Source: Sinohyriopsis cumingii
Taxonomy: Eukaryota; Mollusca; Bivalvia; Unionida; Unionidae
Assembly: GCA_028554795.2 (NCBI GenBank)
Contig: CM068827.1
Location: 143,667,751-143,731,750 of the forward strand
DNA: 64,000 nt
Direction of reading: 5' to 3'
Of the stretch, positions 60,125 through 62,467 are shown in pieces; within the stretch, counting starts at the first letter, position 1, and each line of letters opens with the position of its first letter. A model generated the notes under the pieces. It searched no databases. It was not told the DNA's origin and saw nothing but the letters and a program-made list of their open reading frames with translations. Both the position numbers and the translations under genes were made by a program.

Positions 60125-62467
60125 GCCCAGATATCCCATCACATTATATGCTGATCAGTCTGAGTCAGTAACATTTGATTAATGTCATGTGAATAGCTAA
60201 AAGTGGAGGAACTAAACTATTCTTGTAGCATTTTGACTTTATGTCAAATTTTGTTAGACTTTTGTTGCTTTTGGGTATATGTAAATGAAAGGTAAATCAT
60301 AATTTTCATCTCAGTGAAATTTTAATTAATAAATACTTCTTGTCAAGTCAAGTAACTTATGTGCAAATATTATCATTCATATGTGATACAGAAATGCAGA
60401 ATTAAAATAAAATTCACTCTTGATTTTTATTGTGTGTTCATGGGAAAGGCATTTAGCTCCTTTTTTCCACTGCATGATATTGGCAATAATGTATTAAAAG
60501 TGCACTTAAAACCAGGCAACCAAGCCAAATGAAAATAATGAAAATGATGCAGCTTTGTAATCCACCATGACTGCAATATTGGTCGTCTTAAATATCTCTG
60601 ATGTGTCCAGAATGAATGGTTTTATCAGCGCAGTATTTTAACTAACAGACTTATTATGACCTGTAATCTGACTCACAGTATGGATGTTATTGTGATCATC
60701 TTGAAAATCTTGTTACAGTTACTGTATTTACCATATATGTTGGGACACTATATTTATTGGGACACCATAAATTAATTTTAAAAGTCATTTTTTTGTGCAT
60801 TGTATGTTCTGGGACACATTGTTTTTTTTTTCAAGTCATAAGTTGTGGGACACCTTTTAAATCATCAAGAAGTTACATATCAGAAAATGCACTCCAGCTG
60901 AAATTTTATTTTAAAAAATATAAACTGAGTACTTGAGATAAAGCTCCTTAATTCACTATAGCAGCATCTCATCAACACAACCCTTCTCCTGCACACATAT
61001 GATCCATTCTTTTGGTGCACAAAGATATTTTTTTTGCATTCTCATACCATGCAAAATTGTTAGAGGCAACACATCACCTAAGCGGAAACTGCAAGGACTA
61101 AAGTCAGATTTTTTCAAATCTGCACCTTTCTAATTCTCACACTTTTGACCCTGATCTTAATGTCAGTCCATCCAGGAATGGAGACCAAAGTACATTAGAA
61201 TTTCATACATGTTAATGATCATATTGTCAGTGGAATCATCTGCTTCTCTTCTGACCTTCATGAATTCATCAAATGATTTTATTTTCTACAGATATTCTGG
61301 GTGATGCTGGGTCATCGCCATCTGTGCACAGAGCATTATATTGTGTCACTTTAAATTTTTTCCATTGTTTCAATTTATTTTCAAAATTCCCATGAATACC
61401 GGTGAAAAGGAACCAAAGTTAGCTTCCATATCTCAGCCATCTTTGTATATTAAATTGTTTTTAAAAAGATCGGCACACTTAAAAGAATCCATGGTTGTCT
61501 TCCAAGGTCATGGTCAGCTTGCTTTACATTAAAAAAAAACCCTTTGTATTGATATCCTTTAAAAAACAACAATAAAAACCGGCTTCCAAATATCCAAAGT
61601 CGGCTTCTGATATTTGCTTGTTTTGTAATAAAAATAACCTTTGTCTTTGATGTCCTGTAGGTAAGTTCAAAGAAATTTTTTACTGCTTGCTGCCAATTGT
61701 GTTTATTCACCACCCGGGCTTCTGTGTGCATGGCTGCTGTAGTTATAATTAATACAAAAGAACATTGATGTCTGTGGGTAAATAGTAATGATACTTTTGT
61801 AACCTGTGCTGGCGAAAAGATTGTCACTTGCACTCAAGTGAATATGTTTTCAAATAATGATTTTTATTTGTGAGATGCTGTCATACAGTAGACCTGGATA
61901 TAATTCTGTCTTGATTATTTTGCACCTAACACTGTGTCATGTGTGAATGACAGTTGCCTTCAAGATATCAGTTGATTATTTCCCTCTTGTTTGCAATTTT
62001 TTTTATCCAGTTTTCAGTCGGATTACATATTCAAACCTTTGAGCACAACTGAACACAATTTGTTTCTCAATGTTTATGTCAGTGAACAATGTGGCATGTG
62101 TTATCGGACATAAGCGATAAATTCACATTACTTATGTTTGACTCATCTGCATCAATGGAGATGATGTGGGATGCAGGAGAGACAGGTATATTTATGTGAA
62201 CAAATGGCTCACTATTCCTCTAGTTCAGTGATTTGATGAAACTTGCATCATACAAGTCTTAAGGCTCCAGTCAATCTGAAGGAAAATGAAGAGTTACTCC
62301 AAGAAACAAATGACTGTTTAAAGTATTTAGAATTCTAAATACTTCTTGAACACTTGCCGTAGTTTTAATGTAATTAATGTATTTGCAGGGCTGTGTGTAC
62401 ATCAAGTGCTCAAGTTGTGAGAAGGCATATGAGGCATATCAGTCCCTGCATGGTTGGTGGTTTGATG
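869..62467 (+). CDS. LEMD3: MAN1 / LEM domain-containing protein 3, 12 internal exons, partial at both ends
   Basis: Inner nuclear membrane protein. In animals its C-terminal nucleoplasmic half binds DNA and receptor SMADs and restrains TGF-beta/BMP signalling, and its N-terminal LEM domain binds BAF. The joined exons are 869-906, 5969-6050, 12969-13063, 23013-23080, 24976-25124, 29671-29772, 36430-36541, 39042-39162, 46836-46872, 49534-49621, 59514-59619 and 62389-62467. All have AG/GT borders, all junction phases agree, and no stop occurs in about 359 residues. Domain order seen: lumenal helical segment (about residues 1-125), hydrophobic helix spanning the 24976/29671 exon junction (about 128-150), MSC winged-helix region ending in VWRW (about 165-260), the linker motif [16 protein letters not shown], then an RRM/UHM-like fold with GCVYIKC as the RNP1-like strand. 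That last fold separates LEMD3 from LEMD2, which ends after the MSC region. The LEM domain, first membrane helix and final exon(s) are outside the window. Confidence 0.94.
1291..1485 (+). pseudogene. THAP zinc-finger domain relic, Kolobok copy 1
   Basis: Reads [14 protein letters not shown], stop, then [30 protein letters not shown] and ends at a TAG. C-x4-C, the FPKD segment, the invariant Trp and C-x2-H (CSLH) are the C2CH signature of THAP DNA-binding domains. A TGA replaces what is GGA in copy 2, and an indel in an A run shifts the frame after DHEK, so the domain is dead. Confidence 0.8.
3026..3118 (-). mobile_element. SINE-B 3' fragment inside Kolobok copy 1
   Basis: A TG-rich tail followed by the words ATTTTTAACGTAGCTTTAAC and GATGTCTGCAGTGTGG matches the 3' half of the tRNA-derived SINE seen complete at 30361-30656, 48359-48733 and 57670-57990. 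The tRNA-like head is missing. The same fragment sits at the equivalent place in the inverted copy (16017-16115). Confidence 0.8.
4040..4283 (+). mobile_element. SINE-A, tRNA-derived, CAACAA tail
   Basis: Starts GGGGCCCCGAGTGG, ends in (ACA)n. It is flanked by a 13-bp target duplication ATCAATCTTAATT / ATCAATCTTACTT (4027-4039 and 4284-4296). The head is a degraded tRNA-like promoter and the body contains GTGGGTATGTGAGAAAGC and the CTGGCYGCCATGTATAGCC word shared by all family members here. The 106-codon frame at 3943-4263 is a read-through of this SINE. Confidence 0.92.
5225..5355. repeat. Short tandem repeat, ATTTGTCAATCTCATATTTC-type units
   Basis: The words CTCATATTTCTCATCTCATA and TTTAAATTTGTCAAT recur in about three imperfect copies; very AT-rich. 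It opens a spurious 92-codon frame. Confidence 0.8.
5465..5570 (+). mobile_element. Possible retroelement 3' tail with ATT run
   Basis: A GGGCCTCAAGGGAGAATAG body followed by CTCTATAAATAAAGC and a pure (ATT)n run to 5570. The ATAAATAAAGC-(ATT)n arrangement is typical of tails of animal SINEs and LINEs. No head or target duplication was found, so this is a low-confidence call. Confidence 0.4.
5969..6050 (+). CDS. LEMD3: LEMD3 exon b (82 bp), lumenal helix
   Basis: Preceded by TATTTCAG and followed by GTAAGG. Starts in phase 0 and ends one base into a codon. It encodes [14 protein letters not shown] and then [12 protein letters not shown]; the LHDELA-like helix is the recognisable lumenal element found before the second membrane helix in MAN1/LEMD2 proteins. 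Confidence 0.85.
7178..7405. repeat. 26-bp minisatellite
   Basis: About nine imperfect copies of a unit containing GCATGCTGGATGGGTAGAAA plus TAGATG. It generates three overlapping minus-strand frames rich in ACHLFLPIQ that are not genes. Confidence 0.92.
7630..7985 (+). repeat. Dispersed repeat, copy of 19590-19952 (inverted)
   Basis: Shares in order, on the opposite strand, words such as CTGATCAGATGGAGCAGCC, the AGCTACCAGGTAGT stretch, TTTAATCTGCATACTGAAAA and CCACTGACAGACCTTCTAAA with the segment at 19590-19952. Similarity looks like roughly three quarters of positions. No coding motif and no clear ends seen; probably an old transposon fragment. Confidence 0.75.
8029..8106. repeat. 29-bp tandem repeat, 2.7 copies
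   Basis: The unit contains GTTGATAAGACCTCCAATAT and GGCCATCAT; only a few substitutions between copies. Confidence 0.9.
8406..8569 (-). mobile_element. SINE-A, minus strand, lacks tRNA head
   Basis: Begins (on +) with a GTT run and CACCATTTTTCAGCACACG, and ends within the body before the tRNA-like head. Flanked by TACAATACAGTG (8394-8405) and TACAATACAATG (8570-8581). It abuts a full SINE-A in the opposite orientation that uses the same flank. Confidence 0.9.
8582..8826 (+). mobile_element. SINE-A, plus strand, full length
   Basis: Begins AGGAGCCCCGAGTGGCC, has a B-box-like GAGTTCGAGTCTC and ends in (ACA)n. A third copy of the flank, ACAATACAGTG, follows at 8827-8837. The 119-codon minus-strand frame at 8471-8830 is a translation across this SINE pair. 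Confidence 0.92.
9850..10115 (+). pseudogene. DIRS-type tyrosine recombinase relic, C-terminal part
   Basis: Conceptual translation in two frames gives [12 protein letters not shown], then [20 protein letters not shown] and, after one stop, [16 protein letters not shown]. The VKALKxYL segment and the (I/V)xAHxxRA motif, containing the HxxR box of tyrosine recombinases, match the YR of DIRS retrotransposons. Tyr is not recovered, and stops and frame changes make it a pseudogene. Possibly related to the relic at 54860-56500. Confidence 0.6.
10642..11980 (-). mobile_element. hAT transposon, 1.34 kb, internally deleted
   Basis: Flanked by a perfect 8-bp duplication GGTATATA (10634-10641 and 11981-11988), the hAT target size. 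The left end reads CAGGGATGGTCCTGGC; the right end on the minus strand reads AGGCATCGTCCTGGGC, an imperfect terminal inverted repeat starting CAGGG as in many hATs. Words such as CCAAAAAAATCGCCAA repeat inside both ends. It holds the 3' end of a transposase on the minus strand (10855-11136) but is too short for a full one. Confidence 0.88.
10855..11136 (-). pseudogene. hAT transposase C-terminal dimerisation domain
   Basis: Reads [19 protein letters not shown], then [18 protein letters not shown]. This is the C-terminal hAT dimerisation motif (CERxFS...R.RL....L..LMxI). About 94 residues are intact, whereas full transposases have some 600 or more. The remaining domains are absent, so this is a fragment inside a deletion derivative. 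Confidence 0.85.
12969..13063 (+). CDS. LEMD3: LEMD3 exon c (95 bp), lumenal segment
   Basis: Acceptor TTACACAG, donor GTAGAT. It completes the Gly codon begun by the exon at 5969-6050 and reads [12 protein letters not shown], then an [14 protein letters not shown] helix, ending in phase 0. Its length (3n+2) is exactly what is needed to connect the phase-1 exon before it with the phase-0 exon after it. An open frame from 12842 to 13186 runs through it but has no meaning beyond the exon. Confidence 0.85.
13649..13899 (+). mobile_element. SINE-A, plus strand
   Basis: Starts GTGCCCCAAGTGGCTGAGTG, has A-box-like TGGCTGAGTGG and ends in (CAA)n. Target duplication CAAATTAACAGA / CAAATTACCAGA (13635-13646 and 13900-13911). 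Spurious frames at 13605-13829 and 13778-14014 derive from it. Confidence 0.92.
16017..16115 (+). mobile_element. SINE-B 3' fragment inside Kolobok copy 2
   Basis: Contains CCACACTGCAGACATCG, GAAAAATTGTTAAAGCTACG and a CACACGCACACA tail. It is the reverse complement of the fragment at 3026-3118 and has the same internal position. Confidence 0.8.
17395..17710 (-). pseudogene. THAP zinc-finger domain relic, Kolobok copy 2
   Basis: From 17710 downward it reads [16 protein letters not shown], then after a frame change at an A run (17651-17660) [35 protein letters not shown] and [11 protein letters not shown]. It has all four metal ligands (C, C, C, H), the FPKD and the Trp of a THAP domain. The homopolymer is the only obvious break, so it is less damaged than copy 1. 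Confidence 0.85.
18075..19196. repeat. 38-bp satellite-like array, about 29 copies
   Basis: The unit is built from CCAATACCCATCTAATAGTG and TACAACACTGTGACGGGT. Copies differ at few sites (GACGGG/GATGGG, AATAGT/AATGTT). Each unit holds two small inverted repeats: AGTGT-ACA-ACACT and GGGT-CCAAT-ACCC. 38 is not a multiple of three, so the frames it opens (18355-18772, minus) cycle through three readings and are not genes. Confidence 0.97.
19590..19952 (-). repeat. Dispersed repeat, inverted partner of 7630-7985
   Basis: See the partner at 7630. Recognisable words are GGTCTGTCAGTGGTGGGG, AATATGCAGATTACAAAC and GGCTGCTCCATTTGATCAG. Small overlapping frames on both strands (19582-19879) have no motif. 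Confidence 0.72.
20380..21420 (-). pseudogene. pogo/Tigger-type transposase relic 1
   Basis: On the minus strand, 21045-20998 reads [16 protein letters not shown], matching the (N/M)DxTPVxFDMPxxxT segment around the first catalytic Asp. Further on, 20692-20642 reads [17 protein letters not shown], matching the KGWM...MxxW segment of pogo-like DDE transposases. Stops and frameshifts separate them. An upstream 79-codon frame (21165-21404) belongs to the same repeat. A second copy in the same orientation lies at about 60730-61890. Confidence 0.65.
21743..22492. mobile_element. hAT-like nonautonomous element, 750 bp
   Basis: The ends are TAGTGTTGTTCCGATTATCG on the left and, on the minus strand, TAGTGATGGGAATCGG on the right. 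Subterminal words TTATCGGTTATAATTGATC and GATTATAATCGATTATCAG recur at both ends. Flanks TTATATAT (21735-21742) and TTATGTAT (22493-22500) fit an 8-bp target duplication with one change. No coding segment inside; AT-rich interior. Confidence 0.65.
22497..22547. repeat. (TA)n microsatellite
   Basis: About 50 bp of alternating T and A directly beyond the right end of the hAT-like element. Confidence 0.98.
23013..23080 (+). CDS. LEMD3: LEMD3 exon d (68 bp), lumenal segment
   Basis: Acceptor TTTTTTAG at 23012, donor GTATGG. Reads [20 protein letters not shown] then NIR, with the Arg codon split (two bases here, one in the next exon). The helix followed by an aromatic/Arg end corresponds to the segment before the membrane helix in MAN1. 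The other nearby acceptor (AGCAG, exon from 23016) would give a stop codon, which fixes this start. Confidence 0.88.
23354..23517. mobile_element. hAT MITE, 164 bp
   Basis: Left end CAGGGTTGTCCAGCTTGTG, right end GGTTGGATGCCCTG (minus-strand reading CAGGGCATCCAACC), i.e. a terminal inverted repeat beginning CAGGG. Flanking octamers GTCTAGAT (23346-23353) and GACTGGAT (23518-23525) match at 6 of 8. The interior TTTGGCC and CCATGACC words are typical of hAT MITEs. Noncoding. Confidence 0.78.
24398..24441. repeat. ATT-rich microsatellite
   Basis: Imperfect (ATT)n with AAATT and TTGTT interruptions. Confidence 0.95.
24686..24796. repeat. 35-bp tandem repeat, about 3 copies
   Basis: The unit starts GGGTTATCAGAATTTAGGAC and ends ACATGGCATAACCAT; unit starts lie at 24704, 24739 and 24774. 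Confidence 0.93.
24976..25124 (+). CDS. LEMD3: LEMD3 exon e (149 bp), end of lumenal segment and start of TM2
   Basis: Acceptor CCTTTTTCAG, donor GTAAGT. Continues the split Arg and reads [19 protein letters not shown], then an amphipathic stretch, then [13 protein letters not shown], the first half of the second transmembrane helix. It is the longest exon here and ends one base into a codon. Confidence 0.92.
25490..26060. repeat. Degenerate tandem repeat, roughly 150-bp units
   Basis: Words of the type GAGTTATGCC(CC/AC)TTTTTGG, GTGTTCAGCTAGTTC / GTGTACAACTAGTCC / GTGTGCAGCTAATCC and CTTTTGAGNATTGNCC recur three times in the same order. This looks like a family of old, diverged tandem repeats; a related stretch starts near 22740. 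No coding sense seen. Confidence 0.6.
26141..26185. repeat. 22-bp direct duplication
   Basis: CCCAGATTTTTTGTCAGCTG is repeated with a GAG spacer. Confidence 0.9.
27661..28175. repeat. 32-bp minisatellite, about 16 copies
   Basis: The unit contains CAAAGATCTTTCCAGTAGAC and TCTAGACTGAAC. Three variant units have TTTTTGGTAGACTAGACTG with a short deletion. Regular, without unique spacers. Confidence 0.97.
28931..29176 (+). mobile_element. SINE-A, plus strand, full length, young-looking
   Basis: Begins GGGCCCCGAGTGGCTGAGTG with an intact A box (TGGCTGAGTGG) and B box (GGTTCGAGTCTC), and ends in CAACAA. It has a long target duplication CAAGCTTCTCATCAG / CAAGCTTCTTATCAAG (28916-28930 and 29177-29192). 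The tRNA-like head has a long variable region, suggesting a Ser/Leu-type tRNA origin (inference). The 133-codon frame 28818-29219 is a read-through of it. Confidence 0.95.
29671..29772 (+). CDS. LEMD3: LEMD3 exon f (102 bp), end of TM2 and start of MSC domain
   Basis: Acceptor TTTACATTTCAG, donor GTGAGA. Completes a Cys codon and reads [19 protein letters not shown], so the hydrophobic helix begun in the previous exon ends at a basic HRQNKFR stop-transfer motif, as expected for a nucleoplasmic C-terminus. The exon ends with VYEMVEKII, the first helix of the MSC domain. Confidence 0.93.
29835..30040. repeat. 64-bp tandem repeat, 3.2 copies
   Basis: The unit contains TGAATAAAAGTGAACTGAAG, TACAGTTTATTTGATG and AATTTCATCAGTTTGATTTG. 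Unit starts are exactly 64 bp apart (29851, 29915, 29979). It begins 60 bp after an exon. Confidence 0.95.
30361..30656 (+). mobile_element. SINE-B, tRNA-derived, CA-rich tail
   Basis: Head CCACTCCGGTGGCCTAGTGG with an A box (TGGCCTAGTGG at 30370-30380) and B box GGTTCGAATCC (30412-30422). The body has GATGCCCCAGTGCTAGACAT and the 3' word CTGCCACACTGCAGACATC; the tail is CACACACACT. Flanked by TGTTTGGT at 30349-30356 and 30657-30664. The sequence suggests a SINE family distinct from SINE-A. Confidence 0.9.
31842..31930 (+). repeat. Left arm of a long inverted repeat
   Basis: Contains GAGAGGTATAAGCTTGATTA and TACTAATATAAGTGGCAAAA. It pairs in reverse complement with 35950-36054. The arms enclose about 4.0 kb. 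Confidence 0.8.
33350..33740. repeat. 47-bp tandem repeat, about 8 copies
   Basis: The unit contains AACCATTGTTTGTTATACAA and CAGCTGTGATGTGAGTAAA; a more diverged copy lies just before (about 33270-33345). Confidence 0.93.
35321..35526 (+). mobile_element. SINE-A, plus strand, 5'-truncated
   Basis: Begins inside the tRNA-like head (GAGGTCATCTCCCTTCTCTC), keeps the B box GGTTCAAGTCTCGG and the body, and ends in (CAA)n. Target duplication CCTAGTGGACC / CCAAGTGGACC (35310-35320 and 35527-35537). Confidence 0.9.
35950..36054 (-). repeat. Right arm of a long inverted repeat
   Basis: The reverse complement begins AAGAGAGGTATAAGCGTAAT and continues TACTAATATAAGTGGCAAAA, then has two ATTRCTCTTTTT-type boxes. 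A similar pair of boxes occurs near 54700-54775, just before the DIRS relic. Confidence 0.8.
36430..36541 (+). CDS. LEMD3: LEMD3 exon g (112 bp), MSC domain
   Basis: Acceptor TTAATTGTAG, donor GTAAGC. Starts by completing an Asp codon and reads [15 protein letters not shown], then [20 protein letters not shown]. The [12 protein letters not shown] stretch (PYxxxxHVRDxLI in the family) is the clearest MSC signature. The final Arg codon is split with the next exon. Confidence 0.95.
36672..36920 (-). mobile_element. SINE-A, minus strand, full length
   Basis: Starts (on +) TTGTTGTTG and ends GGTCCCC. Exact 9-bp target duplication AGGATAGAG (36663-36671, 36921-36929). The 91-codon minus-strand frame 36718-36993 is its translation. 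Confidence 0.94.
37320..37853. repeat. About 74-bp minisatellite, 7 copies
   Basis: The unit contains CATTGTCTTCATCTCATATA, CTGTATCAATAGACACACAC and TATCTTATTCCATCTCTTTC. It is directly followed by the next array. Confidence 0.95.
37855..38583. repeat. 58-bp minisatellite, about 12 copies
   Basis: The unit contains GTGCCTTTGTTAAAAAGTGG, TCACTGTTATTACATGCCAT and TCTATTGTATATGACATA. The first two and last units are more diverged, as expected at array edges. Confidence 0.96.
38736..38982 (-). mobile_element. SINE-A, minus strand, full length
   Basis: Begins with (TTG)n, ends CACTCGGGGCCCC. Target duplication GTTTGTACATTG / GTTTGTGCATTG (38724-38735, 38983-38994). It lies 60 bp before a LEMD3 exon, very near the acceptor. 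Confidence 0.95.
39042..39162 (+). CDS. LEMD3: LEMD3 exon h (121 bp), MSC winged helix
   Basis: Acceptor TGTTTTCAG, donor GTATAA. Reads [20 protein letters not shown], then [20 protein letters not shown]. VWNxAVxFLxANESRVRTE and VWRW are diagnostic for the MSC/winged-helix region of MAN1 and LEMD2. Ends in phase 0. Two SINEs flank it, at 38736-38982 and about 39705-39915. Confidence 0.96.
39705..39915 (-). mobile_element. SINE-A, old diverged copy
   Basis: TTTTTCAGCATACGATG, ACATGGCAGCCAGTGTCAC and GAAGCTACTGGCAAGCTTTC in family order on the minus strand. The head is largely unrecognisable and no target duplication was found, so this copy is older. Confidence 0.8.
39920..41760. other. Unassigned degenerate stretch, less AT-rich
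   Basis: Locally higher GC and several 60-90-codon frames (for example 40204-40455, 40700-40894, 40914-41126, 41400-41666), all short and mutually inconsistent. Base composition and style resemble the decayed transposon stretches elsewhere here, so I suspect an old retroelement. I could not match any motif. Confidence 0.3.
41920..42698. repeat. 39-bp minisatellite, about 20 copies
   Basis: The unit contains GTTTTTTAAATCTCATGAGG and TGGCTTCGGTTTTGATG. Because 39 is a multiple of three, open frames persist on both strands ([13 protein letters not shown] repeated on +, [13 protein letters not shown] repeated on -). Runs of six or seven Ts break them. Not a gene. Confidence 0.96.
44862..45552 (+). 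pseudogene. hAT transposase relic with BED-type finger and RNase H-like start
   Basis: 44943-45065 reads FCDICTEAK, stop, MTKCAKNN, then [15 protein letters not shown], a C2H2-type BED/TTF finger (CxxC ... H...H). After a frame change, 45262-45552 reads [19 protein letters not shown], then [20 protein letters not shown], the DESTD motif holding the first catalytic Asp of hAT transposases. No C-terminal half was seen downstream. Stops and shifts mark it as dead. Confidence 0.8.
46836..46872 (+). CDS. LEMD3: LEMD3 exon i (37 bp microexon)
   Basis: Acceptor ATTTTTTTCAG, donor GTAAGT. Reads [12 protein letters not shown] and ends one base into the next codon (Ala, so WQGQ-AF across the junction). 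The WQGQAF motif is conserved right after the MSC domain. Despite being 37 bp it is well supported by phase and motif. Confidence 0.92.
46893..46960. repeat. (TG)n(GA)n compound microsatellite
   Basis: About 15 TG units then GA-rich sequence, only 20 bp after the donor of the 37-bp exon. Confidence 0.97.
47790..48215. repeat. 43-bp minisatellite, about 10 copies (block 1)
   Basis: The unit contains GCTTATCTCATCATGGGCAA and GCAGATCAGGGTCCATGTTC. As 43 = 3n+1, all three + frames stay open (149-174 codons) with a 43-residue period; they are reflections of the same array, not genes. Confidence 0.97.
48359..48733 (-). mobile_element. SINE-B, minus strand, with target duplication
   Basis: The TG-rich tail comes first, the body contains TCTGCAGTGTGGCAATTTAT, and the tRNA-like head lies near 48670-48733 (B box GGATCGAACCC on +; A box TCTAACCACTAGGCTACC region). 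Exact 12-bp duplication GGGTCAGCAGTG at 48347-48358 and 48734-48745. It sits between the two blocks of the 43-bp array. Confidence 0.93.
48795..48960. repeat. 43-bp minisatellite, diverged block 2 (about 4 copies)
   Basis: GGGCAAGCTGATCAGGGTCC and ATGCTCATTGTTT words are the same unit as block 1 with more changes. Confidence 0.9.
49534..49621 (+). CDS. LEMD3: LEMD3 exon j (88 bp), linker to UHM domain
   Basis: Acceptor TCATTTCAG, donor GTAAGT. Reads [14 protein letters not shown] then [27 protein letters not shown] is the conserved segment that opens the C-terminal UHM/RRM-like domain (first beta strand). Ends two bases into a codon. Confidence 0.95.
49730..50635. repeat. 59- to 60-bp minisatellite, about 15 copies
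   Basis: The unit contains TCTTGGATCCCTATAAAGGC, CTTCAGTATGCTGTTGCTCC and TCTTTAGACATTAGTATAG. Two unit types alternate (CCTTCAGTATGC and GCTTTCATTATAC), implying higher-order amplification. The 78-codon frame at 50283-50519 is spurious. Confidence 0.95.
51164..53216 (+). mobile_element. Tigger/pogo-like element, about 2.05 kb, defective
   Basis: The left end CAGTAGTCCCCCTCTTGAAC follows TA (51162-51163). The right end, read on minus, is CAAATCTCCCTTGATAAC and is followed on + by TA (53217-53218). The ends are only roughly inverted but have the CAGT/TCCC..TTGA style of pogo-group termini, and a pogo-type N-terminal helix-turn-helix is encoded inside. No catalytic core was seen. Confidence 0.55.
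51967..52041 (+). pseudogene. pogo/CENP-B-type N-terminal HTH fragment
   Basis: Reads [20 protein letters not shown] and then runs into a G/T-rich stretch. [14 protein letters not shown] is the first helix segment of CENP-B/pogo DNA-binding domains. Only about 25 residues remain. Confidence 0.7.
53390..54360 (+). pseudogene. hAT transposase relic 2 (ZNF862-like group), frameshifted
   Basis: Pieces in several frames, in the right order: [20 protein letters not shown] and [17 protein letters not shown] (about 53680-53815), [12 protein letters not shown] duplicated (53905-53985), [16 protein letters not shown] (about 54053-54100), and [13 protein letters not shown] then [20 protein letters not shown] (54133-54250). 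The CPCHLMHLA stretch corresponds to the hAT C/HxxH-LxLA region. Stops and at least three frame changes; the C-terminal dimerisation part was not found. Confidence 0.78.
53890..53990. repeat. 50-bp direct duplication inside the hAT relic
   Basis: TTGACAACAAAAAGTTGTAC plus CCAGTCTGTGTAACAGAC occurs twice in tandem and a third time partly. Confidence 0.92.
54860..56500 (+). pseudogene. DIRS-like retrotransposon relic (reverse transcriptase then tyrosine recombinase)
   Basis: At 54869 it reads [19 protein letters not shown]. At 55019, in one frame with one stop, it reads [14 protein letters not shown], then [19 protein letters not shown], matching RT motif A (LDLTDAYFHIP) and the (V/I)YQFxxLPFGLxxAPxxFT segment of DIRS/Ngaro-type RTs. 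The YxDD box is eroded to LYTDLF near 55315. Further on, 56371-56406 reads [12 protein letters not shown], the recombinase (I/V)xAHE motif in which the expected Arg has become Ser. RT followed by a tyrosine recombinase is the DIRS order. Many stops; dead. Confidence 0.7.
56690..56905. repeat. About 66- to 70-bp tandem repeat, 3 copies
   Basis: GGTAGGAGAACAAGTTATCT, TAAGTAATCCAGCCATTCTT and CCCTTGAAGGGG words recur in order. Confidence 0.85.
57450..58790. repeat. Degenerate repeat block with TCAAAGGTCA-type motifs
   Basis: Units of roughly 130-150 bp share TAGCTTGCACA(G/T), TTTGGG(A/G)TCAAAAGGTCA and AATGGTTTCTGC-like words. They are spread from 57450 to 57660 and from about 58080 to 58790, with a SINE between. 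Similar AGGTCAAAGGTCA-rich repeats are common in marine invertebrate genomes (from general knowledge, not checked). Confidence 0.6.
57670..57990 (-). mobile_element. SINE-B, minus strand
   Basis: Tail GTGTGTATGTGTGATTT, body GTCATATCGCTACAATGTCT and CACTGGGGCATCATGTTGC, head region CTCTAGGCCACCGGAGCGG. No convincing target duplication seen. Same family as 30361-30656 and 48359-48733. Confidence 0.9.
58852..58922. repeat. TG microsatellite pair in a duplicated segment
   Basis: GTGCCATTCATTCTA followed by a (TG)n run occurs twice (from about 58835 and 58889). Confidence 0.9.
59514..59619 (+). CDS. LEMD3: LEMD3 exon k (106 bp), UHM/RRM-like domain
   Basis: Acceptor CTCATATTAG, donor GTAAGA. 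Reads [18 protein letters not shown], then [17 protein letters not shown]. In MAN1 this is helix 1 (EAILEKC) followed by strand 2 (GIVHIAVD). The domain contacts SMAD MH2 domains in vertebrates. Ends in phase 0. Confidence 0.95.
60049..60120. repeat. (TA)n microsatellite, about 72 bp
   Basis: Pure TA dinucleotide run, flanked by imperfect copies of a segment with CAGATG(T/G)GCCAGCA and GATCTGGGTC words (59900-60170). Likely length-polymorphic and prone to assembly error. Confidence 0.98.
60730..61890 (-). pseudogene. pogo/Tigger-type transposase relic 2
   Basis: Co-linear with 20460-21480: shared words TTGGGACACCATAAATTAAT, TGAAATTTTATTTTAAAAAA, CGGAAACTGCAAGGACTAAA and AAGATTGTCA-TTGCACTCA. 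On minus, about 61218-61170 reads [16 protein letters not shown] and about 60994-60962 [10 protein letters not shown], decayed versions of the same pogo motifs. The 127-codon minus-strand frame 61450-61833 lies inside. More decayed than relic 1. Confidence 0.6.
62389..62467 (+). CDS. LEMD3: LEMD3 exon l (79 bp), UHM RNP1 strand
   Basis: Acceptor TATTTGCAG, donor GTAAGT. Reads [20 protein letters not shown] then HGWWFD with a split Gly codon. GCVYVKC is the RNP1-like strand of the MAN1 UHM and LHGxWFDGKLV is the following helix and strand. The remainder (GKLVTVKYL-like exon and C-terminus) was not found before 64000 and must lie downstream. Confidence 0.95.

Larger units (their letters stand above)
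59620..62388 (+). other. LEMD3 intron (2.8 kb)
   Basis: Contains a TA microsatellite with imperfect flanking repeats (59900-60170) and a pogo-type relic (about 60730-61890). The stretches 60180-60720 and 61900-62380 show no assignable feature apart from a fragment (60560-60725) resembling sequence near 8100 and 14120. Confidence 0.75.
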
